From positions 52,310 through 116,309 of the forward strand of contig MNCI01036173.1 of assembly GCA_015680685.1 (NCBI GenBank): a stretch of 64,000 nucleotides of DNA. Reading direction: 5' to 3'. Shown piece by piece: positions 62,988 to 64,000 of the stretch (within the stretch, counting starts at the first letter, position 1; each line of letters starts with the position of its first letter). The position numbers and the translations under genes are program-made. Under the pieces are notes generated by a model that did not search any database, was not told the origin of the DNA, and was given only the letters and a program-made list of their open reading frames with translations. Origin of the DNA: Gnetum montanum. Its lineage: Eukaryota; Streptophyta; Gnetopsida; Gnetales; Gnetaceae.

Positions 62988-63050
62988 TTGATAGTAGTTT
63001 TGTAGAGCATGTGCCTTGTGGTCTATAAGTCATAGGTTCAATTCCAAGGG
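62988..63050 (+). repeat. tRNA-like sequence, probably a SINE head
   Basis: TAGTTTTGTAGAGCATGTGC resembles a tRNA D-arm (A box), and GGTTCAATTCC at 63035-63045 a T-arm (B box). The spacing is right, but the acceptor arms do not pair well, so a functional tRNA is unlikely. Confidence 0.5.
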
Positions 63051-63732
63051 GGTATGTTGAAACATGTGCCACTTAGGGACATTGTAAAAATATATATTCA
63101 GGGACTATGACATCAAGTATATATTTGACCATAGTAAATCATTGACAAATTATTCACGTACATTAATTGTTAGCCCATCAAAGATAAGATAAAGACACTA
63201 AGATGCTACCTTAGTCATAAGAGTCTTGGTATGGAAAACTTGGGTCAGAAGGTAGATTCCAATAGGCAATGTTAAGCTATGGACAAAAAATTTGGTGAAA
63301 ATAATTTTAAAATTGGTATGGTCTAATAGTGTTGATAGAGTCTCAATTAATGTAAATAAAATTTCAGTTTTAGTTTCAATAATAGTTTTGTAGAATTTTT
63401 GCTTGAATCTAATGTGAATTCTTTTAGCATAAAACATACTATTGGCATCTCTTTTTATCCTACTTCAATTCAGTTTGTCACATCATTGTTGATTTTACGA
63501 TCTATTTATAAAATTGATCTCAAGTATCTAAATTGTTTATTTTGTGTTATTTATTGGTCTTGGAATTTTGTCTTCATAGCTTCACTCTTTTCATTCTAGG
63601 ATTCTTCTCCAAGTCACTGTTTTTGCAGCAAGGGCCTCCTTAAATTTATTCTCCCATAATGTTGGGGAGTAGGGTATTGGAACCCCAAAATAATTGTGAT
63701 ATAGGTATACCCCAAGATATATAACTCAACAT
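63051..63732. other. AT-rich stretch without a gene
   Basis: No coding or RNA signal. The segment GGAACCCCAAAATAATTGTGATATAG at 63680 resembles one at 58721, which may be the 3' body of the SINE-like family below. Confidence 0.4.
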
Positions 63733-63803
63733 TGCCTGCCAAAATCGAATCCATGACTTGGAGCTTTTAAATCAAGAGTCTTACGACTAGGCTAATACCT
63801 CAT
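63733..63803 (-). repeat. tRNA-derived SINE-like sequence
   Basis: The minus strand has TAGCCTAGTCGTAAG (63780-63794, A box) and GGATTCGATTTTGGC (63738-63752, B box), about 27 bases apart. Confidence 0.5.
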
Positions 63804-64000
63804 TGTTAAGAAAAACTTAAGGGACATCTTTTTTATTTTTTATTTTTTGAGAGAATGTTCGGGATTATATTACTGGAAATTATGGTACAGGAGTATACAG
63901 TTTAAGGGTCATCAGAGATGGCCCACAAGGGAAAAAGGAGGGGGGTGGAAACCTCGATGCAGGAGCATCGGCACCTCATATTGACAGCATGTTCTTCTAG
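63804..64000. other. Window end, unassigned
   Basis: A T-run at 63828-63849 is followed by more GC-rich text with AAAAAGGAGGGGGGTGGAAAC. It may be the edge of another repeat. No exon of the host gene recognised. Confidence 0.35.

Noticed and set aside
62988-63050. Functional tRNA gene
   Set aside because: The acceptor and anticodon stems do not pair convincingly and no clear anticodon loop can be drawn.

Overview
The window is plant nuclear DNA from a large, repeat-rich genome. It is AT-rich, almost wholly made of decayed and nested Ty3/gypsy LTR retrotransposons, and carries a LINE relic, tRNA-derived SINE-like pieces and the 5' exons of one ordinary plant gene with long introns. A gymnosperm or other large-genome seed plant is my guess from this style; nothing in the sequence proves the species.

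Layout, left to right. 1-8096: element A, an Athila-like gypsy element on the minus strand with gag, protease, RT/RNase H, integrase, a tRNA-Asp primer site and its 5' LTR; its 3' LTR lies off the left edge. A is inserted in element D, another Athila-like minus-strand element (8097-9116 and 26830 to about 32270). D is split by element E (9117-26829), a 17.7-kb Tat-lineage element with 1.9-kb LTRs and two RNase H domains. Between its gag and pol, E carries a spliced gene of unknown function on the opposite (+) strand (16986-21812), with its own TATA box and flanked by tandem arrays of small stem-loops. About 33150-36190 is the 3' half of a plus-strand Athila-like element F (integrase, purine tract). 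F's 3' LTR appears to start near 36190, to hold a solo LTR (G, 36636-37269), and to be split by element B (37710-57453, minus strand), after which it resumes to about 58250. B is itself split by element C (45657-55389), a full-length relative. A, B and C belong to one family with LTRs that begin TGATGAG and end CTCATCA.

The right end (58250-64000) is the least repetitive part. It has the first three exons (59393-59815) of a conserved secretory-pathway protein gene, a plus-strand LINE relic in what is probably its third intron, and three tRNA-derived sequences.

No retroelement protein here is intact: every reading frame is cut by stops, and most stops I checked can be reached by C-to-T change at CAG, CGA or CAA codons, as expected for methylated, silenced plant DNA. 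The two most unusual things are the antisense spliced gene inside E and the covarying stem-loop arrays around it. Five isolated or clustered N positions mark assembly joins; three of the single-N joins have clearly duplicated flanks.
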